In this document: piece by piece, positions 34,125-46,318 of the stretch
Position numbering within the stretch: the stretch's first letter is position 1
How the letters are laid out: each line of letters starts with the position of its first letter
DNA from: Onchidella celtica
Taxonomy: Eukaryota; Mollusca; Gastropoda; Systellommatophora; Onchidiidae
DNA length: 64,000 nucleotides
Direction of reading: 5' to 3'
NCBI GenBank assembly: GCA_963931925.1
Contig: OZ007582.1
Location: 32,289,230 to 32,353,229 of the forward strand
The notes under the pieces: model-generated
What the model saw: only the letters and a program-made list of their open reading frames with translations
Database searches by the model: none
Told to the model about the DNA's origin: nothing
Program-made: the position numbers and the translations under genes

Positions 34125-35122
34125 TCTGTCCTCCATGTGCAATAAAGAAGTTAAAACATACTGAAAAAATGACATTGTTGCTCTAGTAATTGTTGTTACT
34201 GTCCATGGTGTTTTCTTGTTTTAAACCATGGATTATAGGGCGGGTGAAATTGATGGTACATCACGAACATGAATACATAGAATTGGATTAATGTTTTGTC
34301 CATAGAATCAAGAGCCGGTCAACCTGTTGTTATCATGAACTCCAGCTGAACCAAAACCATGACATAGTGTATTATGAACAGTCACAAGTTGAGTTGTTGT
34401 TGTTTTTTTTAATGTTTTGTTTTCTTTTGTTTTCTTTTGTTCAACAAACATGATAAAAGAGTCTGACGTCAAACCTTCACTCCTCTTCACCTTTTTCAAA
34501 TGCTCAGGTATGTTTGTGGACAAGTTCAGAGTACTTACCGTTTTCTCTTCTAGTGCACTCTGAGATGGTCGCTCAAAATACGAACATAAATGGATCTTTC
34601 TTACCCTGACTCGCGTAAACAGAGAGAGAAAGAAAAAAAGGTCGCACAGATAAAGGAAAAATAGTATTGCACTGTTTAACTGAACTTGAAGAAAAAGAAA
34701 CAAACCTTGAGGAAGCTCGCCAGTTTTTGAAGGACATCAAAATAATTGCCCTGGGTTAACTATGCTTACGTCGTATGAATAGTGACGTGTCATAACAAAT
34801 ATAAAGTACTAGATCTAGTTTTATTATTTTAAAAAATTCATTTTTTTGTGACCAAACTTTAGGACATCTATAACGTCATTAAGGGTTTGTCTTTTTCAGT
34901 GAGGCCCATTGAATCTATAAGATATATATGATCCGGGTTGGGGGGGGGGGGATGGATGGGTGCCCTTTCCGCACGAAAAGCGTAGTATAGAGAAGAGAGA
35001 GAGAAAGAGAGAATATTTGAGAGACAGTAAAAAAGAGAGGGGGAGAAAAGGAGGAACGAGAAGGAGAAGGAGAGAAAGAAAGAGGGAGAGAGTACCAGAC
35101 GGAGAGAAAAAGAGAAGGCACG

Positions 35123-35154
<32 letters not shown>

Positions 35155-35274
35155 TAAAAGGAAGAATGACAGAGAGAGAAAGAAAGAAATAGAGTGTGCT
35201 TGTGTATGTGTGTGTGTATGTGCCTGAGAAAGACAGATATATCGAATATCTACATCGAAAATATCTAACTACCT
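34125..35274. other. Duplicated flank of receptor unit 2, no gene
   Basis: Parts align with 8340-9160 of unit 1 ('cttgagg..gct' block near 34706 against 8411; GAAAAGCGTA near 34975 against 8659). Contains a poly-G run and GA-rich tract (about 34940-35200). No gene recognised. Confidence 0.6.
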
Positions 35275-35275
35275 C

Positions 35276-35348
<73 letters not shown>
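35276..35348. repeat. (CT)n microsatellite, left half
   Basis: Pure CT repeat, interrupted by element 2 and resuming at 42477. Confidence 0.97.
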
Positions 35349-35352
<4 letters not shown>

Positions 35353-36541
35353 ACGAGTGGAGTGAGTGCAATTAAGGGGATTGCTACAGAGCGGGTGTAG
35401 AGTAAGAAAGGCTCACAGTAGACAGCAAGTTAAGCGTGCTGTTGTGAGTAGTAGTGGGGGCGGGGTCTGAAGGAGGCGAAAGGGCTGTGTTACTATCACT
35501 GCAAGTTAGAAGGTCCTAGGGAGCGGACCTGTGAATAAAAGCCCATCGGGCGGACATAAAGGGGAAGCAGTCGAGAAGACTAGTGAGAGTCTTTCCAGTT
35601 ATGACTGGTATGTAGAACGTTGATTGATTATTATGATTGATGTATTATATTATATTCGTCTATTACCATGATGTAAATAAGTATATGTGAGGAATGTGGA
35701 AGTCCTTGATATTGGATATAGCAATGTGCGCCACGAGCGATAGATGAAAGTGAGTTCATGGATTTGTAGCGCGAGTGAGTAGTGTGTACTCCGATGGAAG
35801 TGTGTTACCGTAAGATGTGTGGTGAGTGAAAGGTGAACTAGTGTGTGTACGTTCAGGGGTTGTAAGGAGAGGTGGAGTGAATAGAAATGGTAGGATATTA
35901 TACCAATGTAATGTTATTCTTGTAGGTGTCGGGGACGGGCCGCAGAGCCACCTCGATGAGCACAGGAGATAGGCCAGCATAGGGCCGGAGGCCACACATA
36001 GGCCAGAAGTGAGGCTGTCAGTGTAGGACAGTAGAGGCACATAAAGTCGTGGCAGTCAGGTCACGGGCAGGGACGTAGATATGAGAGTGAATGAGATACT
36101 ATGTTGTTGCCATGTTGATAGGCTAGTGAACTGATATTATGTTGTTGCCATGTTGATGGCTATGGAAATAATAATGTGTTATTGCCCTGCTGAGGTGCTA
36201 GGGGAGTGCTAAGGTGTATGACAATAGGAAGGTGATATTGAGAGACTGCGGTGCCAGTGAATCATTAATGTACTATTAAGACCCTGAGGGGAGAGGCTGA
36301 GGCCGAAGTGCCTTTAGGAGTAACTACCGGATTGTGGATCCGAGGGAGAGTGTGCGTGAGAATAAGGCCGTTGTACGGCAGTCATTTCCATAATATAATG
36401 TATGTAATTGCGCTATTATATGTATAATTATGTTTAATAAATGTGTGAGTCTGATGGATTGTTCTGTTAAGTGTTAACTTGTTTGTTCGTGATTGTTGTC
36501 CTGTCATACTTATTACATCTCCCAGTCTGGGATTTGTGACA
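35349..36541 (+). repeat. 5' LTR of element 2
   Basis: TGTCACGAG...TTGTGACA; indel differences from the element 1 LTR. Confidence 0.95.
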
Positions 36542-36612
36542 CTGGGGGCTCGTCCGTTGTGACATTGGGGGCTCGTCCGTTGTGACATTGGGGGCTCGTC
36601 CATTGTGACTCG
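36542..36612 (+). promoter_or_regulatory. Triplicated primer-binding site
   Basis: The LTR end plus primer site (TGTGACA then TTGGGGGCTCGTCC) recurs three times in tandem with a period of about 23 bp, followed by a partial fourth copy (TGTGACTCGTCC). Element 1 has a single copy. Confidence 0.85.
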
Positions 36613-37518
36613 TCCATTTTCGTAATATTTAGTTGTAGTTAGTTAGTAGTAGGTATTTGTGCTGTCTTGTTCGTTGGATGAATGAACATTACATGATATG
36701 ATTTATGTATATTGATGAATATGTACTGATACATGTATTGCTATGAATAGGTATTAATGTGTATTTAAACTTTCCAGAGTGTGTGCGTGCAGCCTGAGGA
36801 GACAAGCAGCCAGAGCTCCGATTAAAGGGAGGAGTTTTACTCAAAATTTCGAAAGTTAAGTGAAATTCTGAAATTTTGTACCCTGGATTGAGGGCTGTCT
36901 TTTCTTCTGTCTTTTTCCGCTGTTTTTCTGTTTTCGTTGTAATTGATTATACGGGCGGTGGCGCGGGTTTGCTGTGTTGAACTTAGTTTATCCTTTTAAA
37001 AAGGTGTGGTAAACTTTGGAACTTCGTTCATCACAGCGAACAGTTCTGTAGGGACCTGTATTTTTGTTTAGATTGTAGCGTTCTATCTTCCTCGTTGTTT
37101 TAGGAAGACGTTTCTCTTGTCCCTCTTTCTACCTATCTATAGATACGTTCTTTTTTTTCAGACTCTGTTCTTGTTCGTACCGTGTTGTGTAATCGGCGTA
37201 GTAGGTTGTATTTTTTTTCCATTATATTTTCTTTTTTAGGTCTTTGTCCTAGTCTGGTTCGTTGTCCTTGACGTACTTGTGGTCCTTCTACTGAAATTCC
37301 TTATTCTTGTCTTTTCTACTCTTTTTTATTAGTAATAGTGCAGTACATTTTATGAATATAGAACTAGTTGTGCTGTAAAGGTAAATTTCGGAATTGTATT
37401 TGATACAAGTAGGTGTGGTTATATCTGGTGTGATCTCAGGTCTCTGGTCGTGTTGTTAGTGATCATACCGATAGGTTAGCCGGTTTTGTAATACATACCA
37501 TAACCATAAATCTGTGAA

Positions 37519-40116
37519 ATGGCGGAACTCCAACAACTAATGAAGTTGGGTAAAGAACTTGGCCTGGAGGGAGAAGAGCTACGCGGCTGGATTAAAGAAC
37601 AGCAAGCGGAAATGCGCGATGAGCGTGCTAAGGATAGAGAGCGTCAACAAGAAAAAGAGGCTCAAGAGCGACAGAGAGAAGAGGAAAGGGAGTTTAAGCA
37701 ACAGGAAAGAGAGGCTAAGACTCAGGAACAGGAAAGGGAGTTTAAGTTAAAGGAGTTAGAGGCTCAGCAACAGGAGAGGGAGTTAAAGTTAAAGGAGATA
37801 GAAGCTCAAGAGCGGGAGACAGACGCGCGAGTAAGAATCGCGGAATTAGAACTCAAAAAGAATGCGCCAACAGAAACAGTTGAGCGGCAGGTACACAATA
37901 AAGGTGGCGTTAGGATTAAGCTCCCTACGTTCGACGACCGGAAGGACGACATAGACGCCTTCCTTTACAGGTTCGAACTGAACGCACAATTGCAATGGGG
38001 GGAAAATAAGGAATTATGGGCCACGTACCTGGCATCGCTATTGCAGGGGCGAGCGTTAACCTACTTTAAAGAGCTACAGCGCGAAGACGTACAAGATTAC
38101 GATAAGCTGAAGGCTTTGCTGCTTCGCCGATTTGCGCGTACCGAGGAATACTTCCGGGAGCAGTTTAGGCGAGCACGTGCAGATACCAGGGAGGACTTTG
38201 CTGCCTTCGTCGCGAGACTAACTGAGTATTTCGCGAACTGGGTAGACCTGGCGCATGTGGGCACGGATTTTGCTAAACTGAAAGACTTAATGATCCGTGA
38301 CCAGCTGTACGCGTCGTGCCACAAAGATCTGGTGGCTTTCCTGAAAGAGAACGAACCCGCGACGGTGCAGGAGGCGTCTAAGTTGGCGGAGGCATACCGT
38401 ACGGCGCATCCGTCCAAACCAGTCGCCAGGGCGTACGTCCAAGATGCTGGGTACGTCGCCGTTGTCGAGGGGTCGCCGGCAGGACTTAGGGACAGGTCGC
38501 GTCAGCGTGGTGCCTATAGCGGGCAAGGCCAGGGGCAGCATAGGGGCTATCACCAATCACCGGCATATGGATCCGGTAAGTTTGACCGAGCAGGAGGGCT
38601 AGGTCGCGGTAATGGCCGGGGGCGAGTTGTGACCTTTGCCGATGACCGACGGCATAGGGACTCTAGTTCCGGTCGCGAGGGGTCACGGGGACCCAGGCCT
38701 AGAGCAGCACAGGGAGCGGAGTGTTGGACTTGCGGACGCGTGGGCCACTTTTCGCGCGAGTGTAGGGCCGCGAAGTGTTGGAACTGCGGTAGAGCAGATC
38801 ACATCAGCGTGAACTGCCCTGCAGGTAGGATAGCGGCGAACGTGGACAGTAGCTCCAGTCCATGTTCCCCAAATAAATTTCATCATGCGGCTGCGTGTGT
38901 TACATCGGACAACGGAGGCGGACAGTATTCTAAGTGTCCCAGTTGTGAGAAGTTATTATCTTCCGGTGTTTTACCTTGTGGGAGAAAGATCCCCGTTATA
39001 AATTCATGTCATACAGGAGGTGGTCTTAGGGTTTATCCGGGGTTTGTTGGGGACGAACCGGTCTCGGTTTTACGAGATACAGGATCTACCGTTGTGGGAG
39101 TGCATAGGGATTGCATTCGGGACTCACAGCTTACAGGTGAGACTGTCCCGTGCATCCAATTTTCGGGGGCCATTGAGAAATTACCCATGGCAAAAATAAT
39201 GATAGATACACCTTTCCTTAGCGGGGAAGTCGAAGCAGTCGTTGGTTGTTTTCCAGGCGCCCAGCTCATCATTGGGAATGTATCACGGGTGGTTTCCCCT
39301 TCCGATGAGAACGTGCAAGCATGGTCGCAATCAAAAGGTATTGACTTTTGCGCCGCGGTCGAAACACGCCGACGGGTAGCCGATAAAGACAAGATTAGAC
39401 CTTTGGCTACGCCAGCGGTCAACCTAGATATCACGCCAGAGCACTTGGCGAGATTACAAAGGGAGGACCCATCATTAAACCCATGCTTTGGGGAAGCGCG
39501 AACCGAGAAAACGAGGAGATATAAGAACGGGTCGTCCTCCTTTATTGTTCAGGCGGGCATTCTGTTCCGTAAGTATGTAACGGTGTCCTCCATTTTAAAG
39601 CAGGTCGTTGTGCCAGCGTTGCTGATCGCAACAGTATTGCATTTGGCGCATGATGTCCCATTAGCGGGTCATATGGGGATAGCTAGAACCAAAGAAAGGG
39701 TTCTTAAAAATTTTTACTGGCCATCGATCCACAGAGATGTGCAGGTCTATTGTAAGACGTGCAGTGCGTGCCAAAAGACGACGCATAAGGGTCGTACACC
39801 CCAGGCTCCTCGTCAGAATATAGCAGAAGAAGCTTCGAGTATTGCTTCAAAAAGAGCAAAAGACTATAAAGATAGAGGTTCCAAACTGAGAATTTTTAAG
39901 CCAGGAGACAAGGTCCTATTGTTGTTACCTACGGACCATAATAAGTTATTGATGACATGGAAAGGTCCTTATGTTATTGAGCGAATTGTTTCGAAGGTAG
40001 ATTACGCTATCCACATTGATGGATCAGTAAAGGTTTTCCACGTTGATAGGCTGCAGAGGGTTCATCAGAGACCAGAGTATCGCTATTCTCGTACTAGTGT
40101 TGAAGGACATACCTAA
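37519..40116 (+). CDS. Gag-protease-partial integrase polyprotein, element 2 (865 aa)
   Basis: Layout as in element 1: an expanded N-terminal coiled coil rich in QERE/FKLKE repeats, a Gag domain, two complete CCHC knuckles (CWTCGRVGHFSREC, CWNCGRADHISVNC), a protease (LRDTGSTVVG) and the integrase zinc-binding domain (CKTCSACQ). The integrase core is missing completely: the frame passes from TPQAPRQN straight to AEEASSIASKRAKDYK and the GPY/F module. It starts at the ATG after the leader, with the same AAATGGCGGAACTCC context as element 1. Confidence 0.88.
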   Translation: MAELQQLMKLGKELGLEGEELRGWIKEQQAEMRDERAKDRERQQEKEAQERQREEEREFKQQEREAKTQEQEREFKLKELEAQQQERELKLKEIEAQERETDARVRIAELELKKNAPTETVERQVHNKGGVRIKLPTFDDRKDDIDAFLYRFELNAQLQWGENKELWATYLASLLQGRALTYFKELQREDVQDYDKLKALLLRRFARTEEYFREQFRRARADTREDFAAFVARLTEYFANWVDLAHVGTDFAKLKDLMIRDQLYASCHKDLVAFLKENEPATVQEASKLAEAYRTAHPSKPVARAYVQDAGYVAVVEGSPAGLRDRSRQRGAYSGQGQGQHRGYHQSPAYGSGKFDRAGGLGRGNGRGRVVTFADDRRHRDSSSGREGSRGPRPRAAQGAECWTCGRVGHFSRECRAAKCWNCGRADHISVNCPAGRIAANVDSSSSPCSPNKFHHAAACVTSDNGGGQYSKCPSCEKLLSSGVLPCGRKIPVINSCHTGGGLRVYPGFVGDEPVSVLRDTGSTVVGVHRDCIRDSQLTGETVPCIQFSGAIEKLPMAKIMIDTPFLSGEVEAVVGCFPGAQLIIGNVSRVVSPSDENVQAWSQSKGIDFCAAVETRRRVADKDKIRPLATPAVNLDITPEHLARLQREDPSLNPCFGEARTEKTRRYKNGSSSFIVQAGILFRKYVTVSSILKQVVVPALLIATVLHLAHDVPLAGHMGIARTKERVLKNFYWPSIHRDVQVYCKTCSACQKTTHKGRTPQAPRQNIAEEASSIASKRAKDYKDRGSKLRIFKPGDKVLLLLPTDHNKLLMTWKGPYVIERIVSKVDYAIHIDGSVKVFHVDRLQRVHQRPEYRYSRTSVEGHT

Positions 40117-40927
40117 TGTCGTGTCATTCTTTGATGATATAGCATGCCATACGTCGACATGGTCTGATCATATTCAGACACTAACAGTAATTTTTCAACG
40201 ATTACGTCATTTTGGGTTAACTGCTAAACCCGCAAAGATGGATTTGGCATGTCCAGAGATAGTATTCTTAGGACATATCGTGGGTAGAGGTGTTCAGAGA
40301 CCTGAAGAAACAAAAATTGACAAGTTAGTAGGGTTGCAAATCCCAAAAACAAAGAAACAAGTCAGAAGCTTAGTGGGAATTTTAAATTATTACAGAAAGT
40401 TCATTCCAAATTTTTCCTCTTTGTCATCTTCTCTTACTGACCTTACTAAGAAGGGACAACCCGATAAGGTCCAGTGGACGTCTGAATGTCAGACATCATT
40501 TGATAATTTGGTGACAGCATTATCATCGTCACCCATTCTGATATTACCCGATTTTCGATCTAATTTTATCCTCAGAACGGATGCGTCGGACTCTGGTGTC
40601 GGCGCTTGTCTTCTACAGGAGAAGAACGAATGTCTCCATCCTGTATGTTATGTCAGTAGGAAGTTATTGCAGAGAGAAAGAAAGTATTCTGTGATAGAGC
40701 GTGAGTGTCTTGCCATTGTCTGGTCCGTCCAGAAACTAGGACGTTATCTCATGGGACGAGAATTTTGTATCCAGACAGACCACAAGCCGCTGACATTTTT
40801 GTCGAAGAATCGTTCGTCCAGCCCACGCTTGTCTAGATGGGCATTGGCTTTGCAGCCGTATACCTTCGTTATTCAACCAATTCCAGGAACCAGCAATCAT
40901 ATCGCCGACTACCTTAGTCGAGCCTAG
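40117..40927 (+). pseudogene. RT C-terminal half and RNase H, element 2
   Basis: Open frame 40043-40927, meaningful from about 40107. Same composition and same +1 frame relation as in element 1, beginning at FFDD and ending ADYLSRA. The same breakpoint in both copies means the deletion predates their transposition. Confidence 0.88.
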
Positions 40928-41283
40928 GGCAAGAGTTCAGGAGCTTATACATCTGAGGACAGGAACATTGACAGGATCTGTGTGAATAAGTCGACTTTAA
41001 AATATTGACATCATAAATATGATATGAAGAATGGTTGATAGGTTGAATGGTTTTTGATTCTGTATTAAGTATTGTGGTTAGTTAGCTATTCATGATGTGA
41101 CACATATATGCATATTTCAGGCCATATTGATCCCCATATTTTCCCCTGATTTCGGTATTTTATATACTAGGGGAACTGCTAGGTCAGTTTTTTTAGTGTA
41201 GGTATTGCTCACGCTCACTCGTTGACAGTCATCTTGATGCGATTTGAAATTAATTGCATTAATTTTTTTGGGGTGGGGGATGA

Positions 41284-42474
41284 TGTCACGAGTGGAGTGA
41301 GTGCAATTAAGGGGATTGCTACAGAGCGGGTGTAGAGTAAGAAAGGCTCACAGTAGACAGCAAGTTAAGCGTGCTGTTGTGAGTAGTAGTGGGGGCGGGG
41401 TCTGAAGGAGGCGAAAGGGCTGTGTTACTATCACTGCAAGTTAGAAGGTCCTAGGGAGCGGACCTGTGAATAAAAGCCCATCGGGCGGACATAAAGGGGA
41501 AGCAGTCGAGAAGACTAGTGAGAGTCTTTCCAGTTATGACTGGTATGTAGAACGTTGATTGATTATTATGATTGATGTATTATATTATATTCGTCTATTA
41601 CCATGATGTAAATAAGTATATGTGAGGAATGTGGAAGTCCTTGATATTGGATATAGCAATGTGCGCCACGAGCGATAGATGAAAGTGAGTTCATGGATTT
41701 GTAGCGCGAGTGAGTAGTGTGTACTCCGATGGAAGTGTGTTACCGTAAGATGTGTGGTGAGTGAAAGGTGAACTAGTGTGTGTACGTTCAGGGGTTGTAA
41801 GGAGAGGTGGAGTGAATAGAAATGGTAGGATATTATACCAATGTAATGTTATTCTTGTAGGTGTCGGGGACGGGCCGCAGAGCCACCTCGATGAGCACAG
41901 GAGATAGGCCAGCATAGGGCCGGAGGCCACACATAGGCCAGAAGTGAGGCTGTCAGTGTAGGACAGTAGAGGCACATAAAGTCGTGGCAGTCAGGTCACG
42001 GGCAGGGACGTAGATATGAGAGTGAATGAGATACTATGTTGTTGCCATGTTGATAGGCTAGTGAACTGATATTATGTTGTTGCCATGTTGATGGCTATGG
42101 AAATAATAATGTGTTATTGCCCTGCTGAGGTGCTAGGGGAGTGCTAAGGTGTATGACAATAGGAAGGTGATATTGAGAGACTGCGGTGCCAGTGAATCAT
42201 TAATGTACTATTAAGACCCTGAGGGGAGAGGCTGAGGCCGAAGTGCCTTTAGGAGTAACTACCGGATTGTGGATCCGAGGGAGAGTGTGCGTGAGAATAA
42301 GGCCGTTGTACGGCAGTCATTTCCATAATATAATGTATGTAATTGCGCTATTATATGTATAATTATGTTTAATAAATGTGTGAGTCTGATGGATTGTTCT
42401 GTTAAGTGTTAACTTGTTTGTTCGTGATTGTTGTCCTGTCATACTTATTACATCTCCCAGTCTGGGATTTGTGA

Positions 42475-42476
<2 letters not shown>
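41284..42476 (+). repeat. 3' LTR of element 2
   Basis: Equal in length to the 5' LTR and preceded by a GGGGTGGGGGATGA polypurine tract. Confidence 0.95.

Positions 42477-42517
<41 letters not shown>
42477..42517. repeat. (CT)n microsatellite, right half
   Basis: Continuation of the tract split by element 2. Confidence 0.95.
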
Positions 42518-42518
<1 letters not shown>

Positions 42519-42599
42519 ATTTAACAAATAACTAGAACTAGACTAATGCAATAAAAATTCATACTTCTTAACATAATTATTCGTTTTACATCTAATTTA

Positions 42600-43825
42600 G
42601 TTTTAAAAGTATACTGAGGTTTGACCGTTCCAAATGCATGAACACAAGTTATACAAAATATTCATACTTTTTCGGACTTTTAATCATTCAGATCGACCAA
42701 CACCATTCCCTTCCTCCGTGACTATCAAATCGAAATGAATGATAAAATTTGATAATACAACAATTCTTCAAGGTGATATTCTCTTTGGACTCGGCACTTT
42801 CTTTACACATCCTGTTTCGTTCCTTTTCATTCCAGAAGAGCTGTTATGCCACAGAGTTGACTCAGTTGACTATTCAAAACGTTTAAAAGCGACACTGATA
42901 CTCAGACTAGTCCAATTACCTCAGATTAGAACGACGATTCTACACTCTGGAGGGACTTTGGCAGTGGTATTGACCCACAATCATGTTTCTACATTTTCAT
43001 TAGCACGAGTGTGTGTGACGGTCATCATTCAAAGTTTACTTAATGGTGTGATCTTAACAGTGAATGACCTGTATGTATTATTCCGTGTACAACTAGATCC
43101 AATAACTTCATTTCATTTGGCTGCCAGGAGACAAAACGTTTGTAAATCTTTCGAGTAAAAGTGTTTACGTTAGTTTGCGTTAATATTTGTTTTTTAATTT
43201 CCGAGCTCACTGTACTTCCTTTCGGGGAGGGGGGGGGAGTACATTATCAGCGGGTGAACCTGCTTAAAGACGCTGCCAGGTTTGTCAGTATTGTATGCCA
43301 TTTTGTTGTTTTGTTTTGTTTTGTTTTTTAAAAAGAAGGAATAGAAATAAGGTCCAATACTGCAGATGTTTGCTAGTTTTCTATTAGCCCCCGGCCCTGA
43401 TCAGTACAGAACCTAGAGGTGAGCTCTTCCCACTTTCCCACTTCATCAAGAGAAGCGTCCGTTGTTAGACCAGATGATACACCAATCATAAAGGTAGATG
43501 TCTAAACTGCAGGGGTCCGATCTAAGGTGGCTGTTTATGTTAGCTAATCTTTTTATGTTATAGTTTCCTGGCTGCATGTAGTGAAAACTCGAAACCCGAG
43601 ATTAGTCATGGTAGATACTGTCAGGTTCATCCTGTTTCACTTACTAGAAGGCTCGACTCGATTTTAATAAAGAAACTGAAATCTGTGGAGTTGCAGTAGC
43701 GCTTGGAGAAAAATTAAAATGTTGCAAAAAGTTTTATGTTGCAAAGTCTGGCATTAGACACAAACAATGAAAGATTTCCAGTTGTGTTATGTTCTATAGT
43801 GTGATTACTTTATTGTTTACTTCTA
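42600..43825 (+). promoter_or_regulatory. Duplicated upstream region of receptor pseudogene
   Basis: Aligns by eye with 9170-10620 upstream of the intact receptor; it lacks the 192-bp MITE and ends where a deletion has removed the signal-peptide start. No coding sequence. Confidence 0.6.
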
Positions 43826-44020
43826 ACGTGGGGCTTTGCACCATACAATCTTACCTGTTGATCCACAGTGTCATCCAATGGCGGTGGGCGAACCTTTCAG
43901 TCAAACATACTCTGGACGGCAGTGTAGTGTTTGTTATTGGCATAGTTCTTGTTGTAATTCTTTTTTTGATCACTTTTTATATTTGTATGTGATTTGTTAA
44001 TCAGACAGTAATGTAAGTGA

Positions 44021-44038
44021 TGTCTCTCTCTCTCTCTC

Positions 44039-44113
<75 letters not shown>

Positions 44114-44145
44114 CCCCCCCCCCCTCTCTCTCTTTCTATCTGTCT
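44021..44145. repeat. (CT)n microsatellite
   Basis: Imperfect CT tract with a short poly-C run, in the pseudogene intron. Confidence 0.93.
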
Positions 44146-44225
44146 CACTCTCTCAATTCCAATACGGACAGATATACATTTTGAAATAGTTGTATTTTAT
44201 GTGATTTACGTATTATTCTACATAT

Positions 44226-44352
44226 GGTGCTTCATCATCATCATCATTGCCTTTCTCACCCCGGATCGGGGTATAGGCCACCAACAAACACTTTCCATCC
44301 CTCTCTATCATGGGCCAGTCTCTTTACATTATTCCAAGTCTTTCCGCTTCAC
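44226..44352 (+). mobile_element. SINE- or RTE-like 3' fragment
   Basis: CATCATCATCATTGCC followed by 'gggtataggccaccaac' and 'gggccagtctcttt' resembles a widespread molluscan repeat. Assigned from general resemblance only. Confidence 0.35.
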
Positions 44353-46244
44353 ATATGGTGCTTAGGAGATTATAAATGGTATTATTTTGTACGTAAGACG
44401 GTCTGACTTAAGTCTGCCAAGATTAGGAGTGTGTAAACACAATATTGTTACAGAGATAAGGGCAAAGTGCTTATTGCAATTTTGATCTGATATTCACTTT
44501 CCTACGACAGGTATGTAGAGTGGCCACTTCTTTATCTCAAGGATGGTACTACCAAGACAGTGGCAACATGTTTTAGGTATGGAAAAAGCTATGAGTTATG
44601 AGACCACTGATTTCAGCATTACATTCAGCACAGACAGTTTCTTATTGCCTTTCGTGAGCAACCTTCGCGTTCCTGTCATTAAACCGAGCCACAGAAATTT
44701 GATTCTAATTGGCGAATTATGAAATTAAACAATGACTTTCAGATAATACGAAAGTGTGGTTTAGTCGTTTTCAACAGAACAGATAACACATCATGTCAAG
44801 CCACGCCGTTACCAAGTCACGGAACTTCAATCTCATGTATTGTGCCATTCGTACCAGACAATTTCCCTGTCACATGCAGAATGGAAAGTTTCTCATCCAT
44901 GAACATTGGCGGTACAAAACAAGTGGTAGATCTAATGCTGGGCAGTGAGATATTGGGTCCTGATTCATTGGTTTTCAAAGATGAAAGAAACACCGTGATT
45001 GAAAATAATTATAACAATAGTTCAAGAGGAAAGCGCACTAATCTCCTGCCTTGTTACATCAGAGGGTCCGAGCATAACAAACATCATCGTACAATGTTGG
45101 AGTCAGGACAAACATAAATTAGTTGATATATACAAACACTCAATTTTTAGTAACTTTTTATATCCGCGGCACGTGTGAATTGAATAATAGTGAATGGGTG
45201 AGTTTGATATAACAAAGAAGATGGATCAATTTGAATCAAAGGGTAAAAACAATGTCGTAACGACAACAGAAGTAATTGCTCAGTCAACAAATAGACAGAG
45301 TTTTTCTGGAGAAGAAATTTCACATGCCAGAACGAATTTGTCCATGCATTCCACCCATAATTTAATTGGTGCATTTATTAGTATACTTCTGATTGTCGTT
45401 TTATGTATTCTGTAGGTAAGGAGAAGTATAACATTTACGAATGTTCGAGAGGACAGTCATCAAAGCACCGATTATGTGTACAAATATGTAACATCAAACA
45501 GTAGTCAGTGGGCGTCCAAACAGAAGTTCCAACTTTGAGAGAACCGCCAGCTATAGAGGATAATGTCCGTTCTCAGCCTTTGGATGGCGCCTGATTTGAA
45601 TTGAGAACTGCTGGAAATATTACAGCACATCACTCATATGGTTCTAATACTGAATCTCTATACATTACACGGAGACAGGTCGGGACTGATGAGGAAAGTC
45701 ATCAAGCAGAACCTTTAGAGGCAACATCTCTACTGGCAGCACCATATGCATCTTCTGCCATCTCCAATACTTCTCTCATTATTTCAGCCGTGTCATCTGA
45801 AGAAATTTACCATTACGAATCTCCTCGTCGTACATGGACGGAATCTTCTAACGGGAGTCAACAATTGTGTACACGTGACAACTAAGTCCTGTTGTGATGA
45901 TCGATGCATTGCAAGAAAGCTATTTGACACAGTATCCCTATACACCACCAACTGATATACACCACGAACTGAGATGTCTTTGGTGCTGATTATAGTGACA
46001 CTTATTGACACGATCGTGTTTTTCAGACAGCCCTTTTGTGTTCATGACATTATAGAAAGAATCTGCAGTACATCAGAACAAACCGTGATCTCTTCAAAAT
46101 AGTAACCGTGTGGTGATTATTCCAAGTTTGGTCAAATATTTATATGGAATGGTTTCATTTTACTTGACGTCACACGATTTGCAAACCTTTAAATTAATGT
46201 TTAGATTTCTAGTGGTACAAACAATTCGGACGAAGTGCTGCATG

Positions 46245-46318
46245 AATTATAGGGCTCTTCAATGGGGATTGGCGCTATATAAATGTACTTATATTATTAT
46301 TATTATTATTATGATAAT
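46245..46318 (+). mobile_element. SINE-like tail with (ATT)n
   Basis: GGCGCTATATAAATGTA followed by an ATT repeat is the common end of many animal SINE/LINE fragments. Confidence 0.4.

Larger units (their letters stand above)
35349..42476 (+). mobile_element. LTR retrotransposon 2, same family as element 1
   Basis: 7,128 bp with 1,193-bp LTRs in which I noticed no differences, so it is very recent. Inserted in a CT microsatellite; the target duplication cannot be resolved because the flanks are CT repeats. It has the same domain order and the same RT deletion junction as element 1, but a different, larger deletion in the integrase core and a longer gag coiled coil. Confidence 0.94.
43826..45888 (+). 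pseudogene. Ig-like transmembrane receptor pseudogene (copy 2)
   Basis: Exon 1 remnant at about 43868-43919 (GEPFSQT.., donor GTGTAG in the same phase as copy 1) lacks the start codon and signal peptide. Exon 2 starts at about 44511 (YVEWP..ATCFR). An in-frame deletion joins TKQVV to DLMLGS, removing the equivalent of residues 179-332 of the intact receptor. Frameshifts occur at about 44690-44720 and near 45005 (4-bp insertion). After about 45195 the sequence no longer resembles copy 1: it encodes a stalk, another transmembrane helix (LIGAFISILLIVVLCI, about 45361-45408) and a longer tail with several tyrosines (TDYVYKYV, SLYITRR, IYHYESP), broken by stops at 45412 and about 45594 and a frameshift. 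A CT microsatellite (44021-44145) lies in the intron. Confidence 0.8.

Noticed and set aside
36382-36603. Short open frames repeated in the LTRs (27357, 33254, 35756, 41691 and others)
   Set aside because: They recur because LTR sequence is repeated. They have no domain and lie antisense to the element.
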